This document shows, piece after piece, positions 1 to 8,711 of a stretch of DNA of 64,000 nucleotides. Source of the DNA: Bacteroidaceae bacterium (GTDB lineage Bacteria; Bacteroidota; Bacteroidia; Bacteroidales; Bacteroidaceae); NCBI GenBank assembly GCA_017614465.1, contig JAGABW010000108.1:1-64000 (forward strand). The letters run 5' to 3'. The first letter of the stretch is position 1, and each line of letters opens with the position of its first letter. The notes beneath the pieces are model-generated. The model was not told the DNA's origin. It saw nothing but the letters and a program-made list of their open reading frames with translations, and did no database searches. A program made the translations under genes and the position numbers.

Positions 1-62
1 AGAAGTTAAGCCCAAGCGCGCCGATGGTACTGCACCGCAATGTGGGAGAGTAGGTCGCCGCC
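1..62 (+). rRNA. rrf: 5S ribosomal RNA, 3' part
   Basis: The first 62 bases match the 3' half of a bacterial 5S rRNA, including the conserved AGAAGTTAAGCCC region and the GAGTAGGTCGCCGCC end. The 5' part lies outside the window. It is the last gene of a rightward rRNA operon and is followed at once by a strong terminator. The exact 3' end is inferred. Confidence 0.9.
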
Positions 63-76
63 TTTTTTAGCATACT

Positions 77-116
77 GGACTGCAAGTTTCGGAAAGATTC
101 TTGCAGTCCTTTTTTT
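77..116 (+). terminator. Rho-independent terminator of the rRNA operon
   Basis: A perfect 10-bp stem (GGACTGCAAG at 77-86, CTTGCAGTCC at 100-109) is followed by seven T residues. It lies 15 bases after the 5S end and should end the rRNA transcript. Confidence 0.92.
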
Positions 117-247
117 ATGCCTGTTTCCGGCGAGGTCGCAGTCGGGTTAGTACCGCACAGCTGTATTCTCATGGGTATGGTAACTCATGGGAAATGGAAA
201 TACACTGGAAACGAGTATAATTATCTATTATCTGTTTATATTATCAA

Positions 248-299
248 TAATACATATCCCCGATAACTACACGTAAACAGTTATCGGGGATATGTATTA
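248..299 (-). terminator. Long hairpin downstream of yraN
   Basis: A perfect 20-bp stem (248-267 with 280-299) encloses a 12-base loop. It begins about 21 bases past the stop of the leftward yraN gene and is probably its terminator. The T-tract is weak on both strands. The rest of the 117-320 interval shows nothing I can name. Confidence 0.6.
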
Positions 300-320
300 A
301 TATTTATCAGACCATCAATT

Positions 321-731
321 TTAAAATTGTCTTCTTCCTCTTCCATGATATGAATATGATATCTCGTAGTAACTTACGTCGGGCATGAAATTAATATCAT
401 AATCATTATCGTTTCTATATACAATTCCAATTACATCTATATGCATTTCGTTATTTAGATGATAATATGAGGTATAATAAGCTATGGCTCGTTGTATGTT
501 GATTAGTTTTCTCTTGTTTACTGCTTCTTCTGGTCTGCCGGTATAATCATTTGCCTTAGCTCTTGTTTTTACTTCAATGAAATGTAGTTCATTATTTTTC
601 ATTGCTACAAGGTCTAATTCACATCCACGATGAAGATTCCAGTTTCTGTGTAATATTCTGTATCCGTTTTTTGCTAAATAATCTCCGGCAATTTCTTCTC
701 CTATCTGTCCTAATTCCTGATTATGATTCAT
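321..731 (-). CDS. YraN family (UPF0102) endonuclease-like protein
   Basis: A 136-residue protein of the YraN/UPF0102 family, which has a restriction-endonuclease-like fold of unproven cellular role, often linked to DNA uptake or repair. The N-terminal GQIGEEIAGDYL stretch is typical. The nuclease-like acidic core is visible as E38-L-D40, followed by E53-V-K55 in an FIEVKTR strand, matching the E-x-D...E-x-K pattern. The length is normal for the family. It stands alone, divergent from the fucose operon and convergent on the rRNA terminator region. The start at the ATG in 729-731 is the only good one. The family call is firm; the biochemical function is not known. Confidence 0.85.
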   Translation of the reverse strand: MNHNQELGQIGEEIAGDYLAKNGYRILHRNWNLHRGCELDLVAMKNNELHFIEVKTRAKANDYTGRPEEAVNKRKLINIQRAIAYYTSYYHLNNEMHIDVIGIVYRNDNDYDINFMPDVSYYEISYSYHGRGRRQF

Positions 732-764
732 TTGTTGTATGTATATTTTTTATTAATTGTTGTA

Positions 765-772
765 CAAATTTA
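765..772 (-). promoter_or_regulatory. Possible -7 element for yraN
   Basis: Read on the minus strand this is TAAATTTG, matching the Bacteroidota TAnnTTTG -7 motif, 34 bases upstream of the yraN start. No clear TTTG -33 element is seen. Confidence 0.4.
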
Positions 773-840
773 CAAATTATATATGAATTATCCCGATATT
801 GAGATCTTATTTTTAATTTTTTACTTCTTTTTCTTGTAAA

Positions 841-861
841 CTTGACATTTTAAATGTTAAG
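841..861. promoter_or_regulatory. Dyad upstream of the gmd promoter, possible operator
   Basis: The arms CTTGACATTT (841-850) and AAATGTTAAG (852-861) form an inverted repeat with one mismatch around a single central T. A further half-site TGTCAAG (887-893) overlaps the -33 element of the gmd promoter. This is a plausible binding site for a dimeric Xre-type regulator; the first gene of the operon itself carries such a domain. The operator role is inference. Confidence 0.5.
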
Positions 862-884
862 TTATATTATTTTTTTGATTTGAA

Positions 885-915
885 TTTGTCAAGTCTATAA
901 TAAATCGTATATTTG
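885..915 (+). promoter_or_regulatory. Promoter of the gmd-fcl operon
   Basis: A TTTG -33 element (885-888) and TATATTTG -7 element (908-915) are separated by 19 bases, a full match to the Bacteroidota sigma-70 (sigma-ABfr) consensus. The start codon lies 22 bases past the -7 element, giving a leader of about 15 bases. Confidence 0.8.
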
Positions 916-937
916 CAGTCAATATATTACTTTTGAT

Positions 938-2227
938 ATGGATAATAACGTTATATTGAATAATTTAAAAGAAATATTATCTTCTAGAGGTATTTCTCAA
1001 CGTGATTTTGCTTCTATGATAGGTAAAAGCGAGACTGTTGTGAGTCGTTGGTTTTCTGGAAAGGTTGCAATGTCACAGAATAGTATATCAAGTATAGAGC
1101 AAGCATTAGGTGAATCTATTGTTAAGTCGAATGTTAAGCGCAAAGTTGCTTTAATCTCTGGAATTACAGGTCAGGATGGTAGTTTCCTTGCAGAATTCCT
1201 CTTAGAGAAGGGATATGAAGTCCATGGCATAATGCGTCGCAGTTCTTCATTCAATACTGGTAGAATTGAACATTTGTATTTGGACGAATGGGTGCGTGAT
1301 ATGAAGCAACAGAGAACTATTAATCTTCATTATGGAGATATGACTGATTCTTCTTCACTTGTCAGAATACTTCAATATGTGAAACCTGATGAGATTTATA
1401 ACTTAGCAGCCCAGAGCCATGTGAAGGTTTCATTTGATTGTCCAGAATATACAGCCGAAGCAGATGCTGTAGGAACACTTAGACTTCTTGAAGCTATTAG
1501 AATTCTTGGAATGGAGAAGACTTGCAGAATCTATCAAGCCAGTACATCGGAATTATATGGTAAGGTACAAGAGATACCTCAAACAGAAACAACTCCATTT
1601 TATCCTCGTAGTCCTTATGGTGTGGCTAAACAATATGCCTTCTGGATTATAAAGAATTATAGAGAGGCTTATGGTTTCTTTGCTGTTAACGGTATTCTTT
1701 TCAATCATGAATCAGAGCGTAGAGGGGAGACCTTCGTAACACGAAAGATAACAATTGCAGCATCTCGTATTGCTCAAGGTATGCAAGATAAGTTATATTT
1801 GGGTAATTTGAATTCTCTTCGTGACTGGGGATATGCAAAGGATTATGTAGAATGTATGTGGTTGATGTTGCAGCATGAGGTTCCTGAAGATTTTGTTATT
1901 GCAACAGGTCATTATCATTCAGTACGAGAGTTCTGTACTTTAGCCTTTAAAGAGGTTGGAATAGATTTGCGTTGGGAAGGAGAAGGAGTCAACGAAAAAG
2001 GTATCGATATTAAAACAAATAAGGTATTAGTGGAAGTCGATCCTAAGTATTTCCGTCCAGCAGAGGTCGATCAGTTACTTGGCGATCCGACAAAAGCAAA
2101 GAATGTTCTTGGTTGGAATCCGCAAAAAACAAGTTTTGAAGATCTGGTACGCTTGATGGTTCGACATGATATGAAGTTTGTTAAGAAACTAAAGGTTCAA
2201 GCTGATATAGATAAATTATCAGTGTAG
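938..2227 (+). CDS. gmd: HTH domain fused to GDP-mannose 4,6-dehydratase
   Basis: The C-terminal 360 residues are a full GDP-mannose 4,6-dehydratase, which makes GDP-4-keto-6-deoxymannose, the first step to GDP-L-fucose. Seen are the NAD(P)-binding G75-x2-G78-x2-G81, NLAAQSHV at 155-162, the catalytic S-T-S-E (202-205) and Y227-x3-K231. Residues 1-65 are an extra domain that reads as an Xre-type helix-turn-helix, with [10 protein letters not shown] and [11 protein letters not shown] as the two core helices. Usual family members start near residue 69. No ATG, GTG or TTG codon occurs in frame between Met45 and the Rossmann fold, so a standalone enzyme cannot easily be made and the fusion looks real. 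It leads an operon with fcl (17-base gap). A dyad and half-site at its own promoter suggest autoregulation, which is inference. Confidence 0.93.
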   Translation: MDNNVILNNLKEILSSRGISQRDFASMIGKSETVVSRWFSGKVAMSQNSISSIEQALGESIVKSNVKRKVALISGITGQDGSFLAEFLLEKGYEVHGIMRRSSSFNTGRIEHLYLDEWVRDMKQQRTINLHYGDMTDSSSLVRILQYVKPDEIYNLAAQSHVKVSFDCPEYTAEADAVGTLRLLEAIRILGMEKTCRIYQASTSELYGKVQEIPQTETTPFYPRSPYGVAKQYAFWIIKNYREAYGFFAVNGILFNHESERRGETFVTRKITIAASRIAQGMQDKLYLGNLNSLRDWGYAKDYVECMWLMLQHEVPEDFVIATGHYHSVREFCTLAFKEVGIDLRWEGEGVNEKGIDIKTNKVLVEVDPKYFRPAEVDQLLGDPTKAKNVLGWNPQKTSFEDLVRLMVRHDMKFVKKLKVQADIDKLSV

Positions 2228-2244
2228 TGTAATACAATTTTAAG

Positions 2245-3186
2245 ATGGAGAAAGATTCATTAATATATGTTGCAGGCCATAGAGGAATGGTCGGAAGTGC
2301 AATTGTACGTGAGTTAAAACGTCAAGGTTATAATAATATAATTGTACGTACACGTAAGGAACTGGACTTATGTGATCAGCAAGCAGTTAATGCTTTTTTT
2401 GAGAAGGAGAAGCCTGAGTATGTATTCTTGGCTGCAGCTAAGGTTGGTGGAATTGTTGCCAATCAGAATGCTTTAGCTGACTTCATGTATGATAACATGA
2501 TTTTGGAGATGAATGTAATTCATGCTGCGTGGGTTAATGGCTGTAAGAAATTGCAGTTCTTAGGTAGCAGTTGTATTTATCCCCGTTTGGCACCTCAGCC
2601 AATGAAAGAGACATGTTTGTTGACTTCAGAATTAGAAAAGACCAATGAGGCTTATGCGTTGGCAAAAATCAGCGGTTTGAAGTATTGTGAATTTCTTAAT
2701 CGTCAGTATGGAACAGATTATATCTCAGTTATGCCTACTAATTTATATGGTCCTAATGACAATTATCATCCAGAGCATTCGCATGTTCTTCCAGCCTTGA
2801 TACGTAGGTTTCATGAAGCAAAGGAAGCTGGTTTGTCCGAGGTTGTATGTTGGGGAGACGGTTCTCCTTTACGTGAATTCCTGTATGTCGATGATTTGGC
2901 AAATCTGTGTGTCTTTCTTATGAATAATTATAGCGGGAATGAAACAGTAAACGCAGGTACAGGGAAAGAGATCTCAATTCGCGAATTAACAGAGTTGGTA
3001 GCCAAGGTAATAGGTTACAACGGTGTAATAAAATGGGATACTTCTCGTCCTAATGGTACTCCACGTAAGTTATTAGATGTTTCAAAGGCCGAGGGTTTGG
3101 GATGGAAGTATAAAACAGAATTAGAAGAAGGAATCCGTTTGACGTATAAAGATTTTCTTGAGAATCCAATGCGTGCAGAAAGATAA
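2245..3186 (+). CDS. fcl: GDP-L-fucose synthase
   Basis: A 313-residue short-chain dehydrogenase that carries out epimerisation and reduction of GDP-4-keto-6-deoxymannose to GDP-L-fucose. The NADP-binding GHRGMVG motif is at 11-17, the catalytic serine region LGSSCIYP at 106-113 and Y137-x3-K141 follows. Length is standard for Fcl/WcaG. It sits between the dehydratase that supplies its substrate and a sugar kinase/nucleotidyltransferase-like gene, 17 and 12 bases away, so all are probably one transcript. GDP-fucose made here would feed fucosylation of surface polysaccharides or glycoproteins, a known trait of Bacteroidales. Confidence 0.96.
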   Translation: MEKDSLIYVAGHRGMVGSAIVRELKRQGYNNIIVRTRKELDLCDQQAVNAFFEKEKPEYVFLAAAKVGGIVANQNALADFMYDNMILEMNVIHAAWVNGCKKLQFLGSSCIYPRLAPQPMKETCLLTSELEKTNEAYALAKISGLKYCEFLNRQYGTDYISVMPTNLYGPNDNYHPEHSHVLPALIRRFHEAKEAGLSEVVCWGDGSPLREFLYVDDLANLCVFLMNNYSGNETVNAGTGKEISIRELTELVAKVIGYNGVIKWDTSRPNGTPRKLLDVSKAEGLGWKYKTELEEGIRLTYKDFLENPMRAER

Positions 3187-3198
3187 AAGCGTTAATAT

Positions 3199-4374
3199 AT
3201 GAAGAAAGTTTTTGTTTCAGGTTGCTATGATTTGTTGCATAGTGGTCATGTGGAATTTTTCAAACAAGCTTCTCAATATGGGGAATTATATGTAGGTATT
3301 GGTTCAGACGAGACGATTTTACACTATAAGCATCATAAACCGATTTATTCCGAACAGGAACGTTTGTTTATGGTTAAGAGTATCAGATATGTAAAAGATG
3401 CCTATATAAATGCGGGTGATGGAATTATGGATTTCATTCCGACATTGGATATAGTCAAACCTGATATCCTGGTTGTAAATAGTGACGGAGACCATGATGA
3501 TAAGCGCAGATTATGTCAGGAGCTTGGTATGGAATATGTTGTGTTGGAGCGCATTCCAGCCAGTGGATTACAAGCCAGATCGAGTACAGATCTTAAGAAA
3601 TCTGAATGTCAGATTCCTACCAGATTAGATTTAGCAGGAACATGGATTGATCAACCATATGTCTCTTGTTTTTGTCCAGGTTGGGCTTTGACCATAAGTA
3701 TTGAACCAACATTTGAGATTCGTCAACGATGTGGTTTGAGTACATCTACAAGAGATACAATAAAGAGTATATGGCCATACCAGTTGCCAAATATGGATCC
3801 TGAGATGTTGGCAAGACTTGTGTTTTGTTTTGAGAATCATCCAGAGAAATCATCCGATATTATCAGTGGGGCTCAAGATGCCATAGGTATATGTATGCCA
3901 GGTTTGACACGTCATTTCTACAATAATCATTTCTGGCCAGAGAAGATAGAGACATGTTCAGATGAGAAAATATTATCATGGTTGGAGAATCATCTGTGTA
4001 TGATTCCGTTAGAACCACGCGTTGAAGGTTGTTCTGTGGTAAAGGATAAGGATATCACCAAGGACAAGGTTAAAGCCTTGGCTGATGCTGCAGACGCCTG
4101 TTGGAAGGCAATTCTGGAGATGAACACAGAGGCTTTCGCAAAGGCATATAATGACTCGTTTAATGCTCAGGTTTCGATGTTCCCTGCAATGATACAGGGA
4201 TGTGTACAGCCTGCAATTGATAAATATTCAGTAATGTCAGGAGTAAAGGCGTGGAAGTTGCCTGGTGCCGGCGGTGGTGGATATTTGGCATTGGTCGTTG
4301 ATGATGCATTAAGTTTTGCGGAGAATCACAAGGAAGCGATACGTATTTTCATCAGAAGGGCAGGGATGCTTTAA
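3199..4374 (+). CDS. Nucleotidyltransferase / GHMP kinase-like fusion protein
   Basis: A 391-residue two-domain protein. Residues 1-130 form a cytidylyltransferase-like Rossmann domain with the H14-S-G-H17 nucleotide-binding motif and a late RSST stretch (127-130). Residues 140-391 resemble sugar kinases of the GHMP superfamily: motif 1 is RLDLAGTWIDQP (142-153), a GAQD segment lies at 224-227 and motif 3 is LPGAGGGGYLALV (354-366). Between motif 1 and GAQD only about 80 residues remain, and I find no P-x3-GLGSS phosphate loop (GLSTST at 179-184 is too close to motif 1), so kinase activity is uncertain. By position it should act on a sugar or sugar nucleotide linked to the GDP-fucose pathway. 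It is not Fkp, whose pyrophosphorylase domain is of another type. The exact substrate is unknown. Confidence 0.75.
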   Translation: MKKVFVSGCYDLLHSGHVEFFKQASQYGELYVGIGSDETILHYKHHKPIYSEQERLFMVKSIRYVKDAYINAGDGIMDFIPTLDIVKPDILVVNSDGDHDDKRRLCQELGMEYVVLERIPASGLQARSSTDLKKSECQIPTRLDLAGTWIDQPYVSCFCPGWALTISIEPTFEIRQRCGLSTSTRDTIKSIWPYQLPNMDPEMLARLVFCFENHPEKSSDIISGAQDAIGICMPGLTRHFYNNHFWPEKIETCSDEKILSWLENHLCMIPLEPRVEGCSVVKDKDITKDKVKALADAADACWKAILEMNTEAFAKAYNDSFNAQVSMFPAMIQGCVQPAIDKYSVMSGVKAWKLPGAGGGGYLALVVDDALSFAENHKEAIRIFIRRAGML

Positions 4375-4426
4375 TCCGTCCAGATGTAAATCATTTAGTT
4401 AACATTTAAAATATATATAATTATTT

Positions 4427-5344
4427 ATGGTATATGGAATAATTGGCACAGGAGCAATTGGTGGTTATTATGGTGCAAAATTAGCGCGAGCAGGAAAAGA
4501 TGTACATTTCCTCCTACATAGTGACTACGATTATGTGTGTAAGCATGGTTTGGTTATAAACTCATGTGATGGTGATTTCATGCTTCCGTCGGTACAAGCC
4601 TATGACGCATCTTTCAAGATGCCACAGTGTGATGTTGTTATTGTTGCTATGAAATCAACGAATCAGAGTGTTGTTCCTGATTTGATTCGTCCGTTACTGA
4701 AAGAAGACACCTTGGTCTTGCTAATACAAAACGGAATTGGTTTGGAGCCAGATCTCCAACAGTCATTCCCTAATTTACATATAGCAGCCGGATTAGCTTT
4801 TATATGTTCAGGTAAGACTGAACCGGGAGTTATCAGTCATCAGTGTTATGGAAGCATCAACATAGGTAATTATTCATGTAAAAATAGTCAGATGTTGAGT
4901 TCGATGATTGCCGATTTCCGTGATAGCGGTATAGAGACAAATGAATTAGAGTATTACGAGGCAAGATGGAAGAAAGCAGTTTGGAATATGCCATTTAACG
5001 GAATGACAGTCGTAATGAATGCCAAAACCGATGAACTCTTGCAATGCAAGTCAACCCGTCAGTTGATTCGTCGTCAGATGAAGGAGGTTGTCAATGCAGC
5101 AAACGCATTGGGAGTTACAGCACTTAATGATGACTTTATCGAGAAAATGATTGATATGACGGATTCAATGACACCGTATTCTCCGAGCATGAAACTCGAT
5201 TTCGATTATAATCGTCCGATGGAGGTCAATTATCTGTATTCCCGACCAATATATGAGGCAAGTAAGGTCGGTTGCGACATGCCTTGTCTAAAGATGCTGG
5301 AAGAGGAGTTATTGTTTATAGAAAGTAAAAGGAAACATCTGTGA
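4427..5344 (+). CDS. panE: 2-dehydropantoate 2-reductase family protein
   Basis: A 305-residue ApbA/PanE family reductase. The NADP-binding GTGAIGG is at 7-13, followed by a central IQNGIG turn and the catalytic-region RWKKAVWNMPFN. A late EVNYLYSRPI segment corresponds to the substrate-binding glutamate region. The usual reaction is NADPH reduction of ketopantoate to pantoate for coenzyme A. It lies 52 bases after the nucleotidyltransferase/kinase fusion and may share its transcript, though pantothenate synthesis has no obvious link to fucose. It could be the genome's true PanE or a paralogue acting on another 2-keto acid. The gene ends inside a terminator hairpin shared with dnaG. Confidence 0.82.
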   Translation: MVYGIIGTGAIGGYYGAKLARAGKDVHFLLHSDYDYVCKHGLVINSCDGDFMLPSVQAYDASFKMPQCDVVIVAMKSTNQSVVPDLIRPLLKEDTLVLLIQNGIGLEPDLQQSFPNLHIAAGLAFICSGKTEPGVISHQCYGSINIGNYSCKNSQMLSSMIADFRDSGIETNELEYYEARWKKAVWNMPFNGMTVVMNAKTDELLQCKSTRQLIRRQMKEVVNAANALGVTALNDDFIEKMIDMTDSMTPYSPSMKLDFDYNRPMEVNYLYSRPIYEASKVGCDMPCLKMLEEELLFIESKRKHL

Positions 5345-5354
5345 TGTTTCCTTT
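5331..5354. terminator. Bidirectional terminator between panE and dnaG
   Basis: A perfect 9-bp stem (GGAAACATC at 5331-5339, GATGTTTCC at 5343-5351) with a 3-base loop has T residues on one side and A residues on the other. It contains the panE stop codon and ends 2 bases from the dnaG stop, so one hairpin can serve both convergent genes. Confidence 0.7.
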
Positions 5355-7371
5355 ATATTATTCTGTCTCCCAGAAGTTTGCCAAGGCTTCTTTTTATGTT
5401 TTGTAATAATATTTGTTGTTGTAACAGATCTTTTGCTTTATTTACATCCGATATAACTTCTGGTTTTGTCAATTGCTGTAATATATTTTGTAATTTATCG
5501 TCGATAATGGCATATTTATAATCAAGAAGGAGATGAATAACATATTCAACACAAGTCATTTTTTCTTCTGATGGAATGTTATTATTCTCAGTTATCTCAT
5601 ATTTGTCGGAAATTAAGTTAACAGCTTCTTGACTAATGGCAACATCTGGTGAGTTAAGGAAAATCTTACTCATAGAAACATCGTCTGATTCGTCATCAGC
5701 ATGCTGTTCCGCTAATTTCAGCATGTTATAATATAATGGAGACTGAAATTCTATTGAGTCAATCTTCAATTGTGTAATTATATATTTTATGATATTGGTT
5801 TTGTCTTGTTCACCATTTTCATTCACAGGATGAAATTGGTGGAAACCAAATCGTATTATATGACGTATTATGAGTTGCTCTAATCCTTCAAACTTACTTC
5901 TTTCCTTTTTTTCTATATTTGTTTGGATCTGATTGGTGTCAGAGTTATTATCTGTGTTATTTTGAGAAGATGTTATATCAGAATTGTTAGAGACGTTATT
6001 ATTAACAGCCTCGTTATTTCTTCTGTTCTCTTCTTCTTTGCGTTTTTTTCTGTCTTCTCTAAGTTTATATCTTTGTTTGTTTACTTCGTTTTGAATGAGC
6101 GATTCGCTTACTTTGAGCATTTCGCTGCATTTATGGATATAAACGGAGCGTTCAATTTCTTCAGGAATAAGAGAAATTGATTCAACGATGCTTGATATCA
6201 AGTCAGCCTTTTTAATAGGATCGTCTCCTGCTTCTTCTTTAAGAAGATTTGTCTTAAAGGTGATGAAGTCGGTTTGATGTGTTTCTACGTATTCTTTGAA
6301 TTCTGTGGCATTATGTTTTCTTGCAAATGAATCAGGGTCTTCTCCGTCGGGGAGTAGTAGTATCTTAACACGCATTCCACCTTCGAAGAGCATATCTGTA
6401 CCGCGTAGTGCTGCATGGATACCAGCAGAATCGCCATCGTAGATAAGTGTTATATTCTTTGTATATCTTCTTAATAGTCTAATTTGGTTGTTGGATAATG
6501 CTGTTCCGGAGTTAGCTACAACATTTTCGATTCCCGATTGGTGCATTGACAGTACGTCTGTATATCCTTCCACCATATATACGTTGTCTTTCTTAGATAT
6601 GCTTTGTTTAGCTTGAAAGAGTCCGTATAATTCGTTTGCTTTATGGTAAATTTCAGATTCGGGAGAGTTTATGTATTTCTGATTAACACCTTTTGTTCTG
6701 GCATCGAGCACACGTCCTCCGAATCCAATAACCTGACCATTGACACCAAACCATGGAAATATAACTCTTCCCCAGTACTTATCGCGTAATGTTCCGTCGT
6801 CACGTTTGTAGCATAAACCAGTCTTAATGAGATATTCCTCTTTATATCCCATTTTCATTGCAGTTTTAGCTAATGCGTCGTGTTGTTGCAGACTATATCC
6901 CAAACGGAATTTTGTTATGATATCTTCACGGAAACCTCTATTGTAGAAATAAGCCAATCCTATAGCTTTTCCGTCTTCACTGTTTTTTAGAGTTTCATTA
7001 AAATAGTTAGAAGCCCATGCGTTGACAGCGAACATACTTTCTCTTTCATTGTGTATTTGTTTTTCTTCGGCTGTCATCTCTTTCTCATCAAACTCTATAT
7101 TGTATTTCTTTGCAAGAAACCTCAGTGCTTCATAATAGGTGAGTTGTTCTTTTTTCATTATAAAATGAACAGCATTTCCACCTTCTCCGCAACTGAAACA
7201 TTTACATATACCTCTTGCTGGTGAAACATAGAATGATGGGGTGGTATCATCGTGGAAAGGACATAATCCTTTGTAACTGGCACCGCTTCTACGTAAACTT
7301 ACATATTCAGATACCACATCGACAATATTGGCGGTGTTCATTATTTTGTCGATTATATCTTGTGGTATCAT
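5353..7371 (-). CDS. dnaG: DNA primase
   Basis: A 672-residue DnaG, which makes RNA primers at the replication fork. The N-terminal CHC2 zinc finger is C37-x2-H40 ... C58-x2-C61. The catalytic core has RVIFPWFGVNGQVIGFGGR and the TOPRIM fold with the YMVEGYTDVL glutamate and the IYDGDSAG aspartates. A linker around residues 435-490 is rich in Asn, Ser and Lys and precedes a C-terminal helicase-binding region. It is the last gene of a leftward run starting at the DUF1599 gene, 79 bases after folE. Confidence 0.97.
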   Translation of the reverse strand: MIPQDIIDKIMNTANIVDVVSEYVSLRRSGASYKGLCPFHDDTTPSFYVSPARGICKCFSCGEGGNAVHFIMKKEQLTYYEALRFLAKKYNIEFDEKEMTAEEKQIHNERESMFAVNAWASNYFNETLKNSEDGKAIGLAYFYNRGFREDIITKFRLGYSLQQHDALAKTAMKMGYKEEYLIKTGLCYKRDDGTLRDKYWGRVIFPWFGVNGQVIGFGGRVLDARTKGVNQKYINSPESEIYHKANELYGLFQAKQSISKKDNVYMVEGYTDVLSMHQSGIENVVANSGTALSNNQIRLLRRYTKNITLIYDGDSAGIHAALRGTDMLFEGGMRVKILLLPDGEDPDSFARKHNATEFKEYVETHQTDFITFKTNLLKEEAGDDPIKKADLISSIVESISLIPEEIERSVYIHKCSEMLKVSESLIQNEVNKQRYKLREDRKKRKEEENRRNNEAVNNNVSNNSDITSSQNNTDNNSDTNQIQTNIEKKERSKFEGLEQLIIRHIIRFGFHQFHPVNENGEQDKTNIIKYIITQLKIDSIEFQSPLYYNMLKLAEQHADDESDDVSMSKIFLNSPDVAISQEAVNLISDKYEITENNNIPSEEKMTCVEYVIHLLLDYKYAIIDDKLQNILQQLTKPEVISDVNKAKDLLQQQILLQNIKRSLGKLLGDRII

Positions 7372-7450
7372 ATTATTGTTGTTTAAATTAAGAATTAGAA
7401 AATATGAGTTTCCCAGATATTATAATCTGTCACATAGAGTCGGCAAGATA

Positions 7451-8029
7451 TTATTTGCCTATTTGTTTATAGAATTCCTCACGCATCTGACTACTGCTGA
7501 AATCGCCAGAATAGTCGCTTGTAACAGTAGTTGCTCCTTGTTTTTCCACACCTCTCATCTGCATACACATGTGTTGTGCTTCTACAACAACCATAACACC
7601 CTTTGGTTGAAGTGCTTGTTGTATGCATTGGCATATTTCGCGTGTGAATCGTTCCTGAACTTGAAGTCTGTGTGATAGAATATCTACTATACGTGGAATC
7701 TTACTTAATCCGACGATACTTCCATCTGGAATATATGCGATGTGGACTTTACCAAAGAATGGTAACATATGATGTTCGCATAGTGAATAGAATTCAATAT
7801 CTTTTATCAAGACGGGTTTAGAGTAATCTTCTTTGAATTTAGCAGAGTTCAATACAGCTATTGGGTCAACGCTATATCCGCTTGTAAATTGTAGAATACA
7901 CTTTGCAACTCGTTCAGGTGTGTTAATAAGTCCTTCTCTGTTAAGATCCTCGCCAACAGTTGTAAGAACTTGTGTGACGCATTCTTTAAGATCTTTTACC
8001 TTAGACTCATCGTATTGTGTGATAATCAT
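7451..8029 (-). CDS. folE: GTP cyclohydrolase I
   Basis: A 192-residue FolE, converting GTP to 7,8-dihydroneopterin triphosphate for folate and, in organisms that make queuosine, deazapurine synthesis. The zinc and active-site motif [12 protein letters not shown], the [10 protein letters not shown] segment and the [11 protein letters not shown] cysteine region are all present, and length is normal. It lies between the SPOR gene (109 bases) and dnaG (79 bases) in a leftward run of genes. No separate promoter was recognised, so readthrough from upstream is likely. Confidence 0.97.
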   Translation of the reverse strand: MIITQYDESKVKDLKECVTQVLTTVGEDLNREGLINTPERVAKCILQFTSGYSVDPIAVLNSAKFKEDYSKPVLIKDIEFYSLCEHHMLPFFGKVHIAYIPDGSIVGLSKIPRIVDILSHRLQVQERFTREICQCIQQALQPKGVMVVVEAQHMCMQMRGVEKQGATTVTSDYSGDFSSSQMREEFYKQIGK

Positions 8030-8138
8030 TTCAAATATCTTTATTTAAACTGATTTTTGAGTTATTATTATGATTGGTGAATAATGTTTTTTCACCGTTC
8101 GGTAAGATTATATATTATTGAGTTCTGTTAAATATATA

Positions 8139-8687
8139 TTAATGTCTTATATGTTCGCGTGAAACATATATTTCACTTCTTACTATGATTGCTTCAGAGA
8201 AACCACGAGCTTTAATCTTTCTAAGATAGCTATTGGCTTCTTCACGGTTAGTGAAGTCACCAACTCTGCATCGCCAATGTGGAGATTCGAATGATGTATA
8301 TGCTCTAAGTTCAGGAAAACTGTGAGTAAGTTTTGAACCTACCTGTTGTGCCTTAGTTTGATCTGATCTTTGGTTGGAGCCAAAAAATACTTGTATTCTA
8401 TAACCTTTGACTCTTTGCATTACGCCAGATGCACGTCCTTTACTTTCTTCAGAATTGTCAAGTTGTTTAACTTTAGATTCTGTTGTAATCGAAGGTTTGT
8501 TTGAAGTAGTGACATTGCTTGGTACAACGATTCCACCATTTAGGATATCTGTTAAGCGTTCGTCCTGTTCAATCTCGATTTTTCCTTGGTTGGCAACATC
8601 AGCTTTTAGCTGTTGAGTAAAATTTTGAGCTTTCATGGTTGCCGAAGCAACCATGAAAACCAAAATTGTTAGTTGGAATACTTTCAT
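8139..8687 (-). CDS. SPOR domain protein, exported
   Basis: A 182-residue protein with an N-terminal signal peptide (MKVFQLTILVFMVASATMKA). A low-complexity middle part is followed by a C-terminal SPOR domain at about 93-172, marked by GYRIQVFFGSN, YTSFESPHWRCRVGDF and EEANSYLRKIK. SPOR domains bind peptidoglycan stripped of stem peptides, often at division sites. The gene is 24 bases after tpiA and probably cotranscribed. Its role in the periplasm is inferred from the domain alone. Confidence 0.88.
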   Translation of the reverse strand: MKVFQLTILVFMVASATMKAQNFTQQLKADVANQGKIEIEQDERLTDILNGGIVVPSNVTTSNKPSITTESKVKQLDNSEESKGRASGVMQRVKGYRIQVFFGSNQRSDQTKAQQVGSKLTHSFPELRAYTSFESPHWRCRVGDFTNREEANSYLRKIKARGFSEAIIVRSEIYVSREHIRH

Positions 8688-8711
8688 ATTCTCGACAATT
8701 AGTTATACTTT

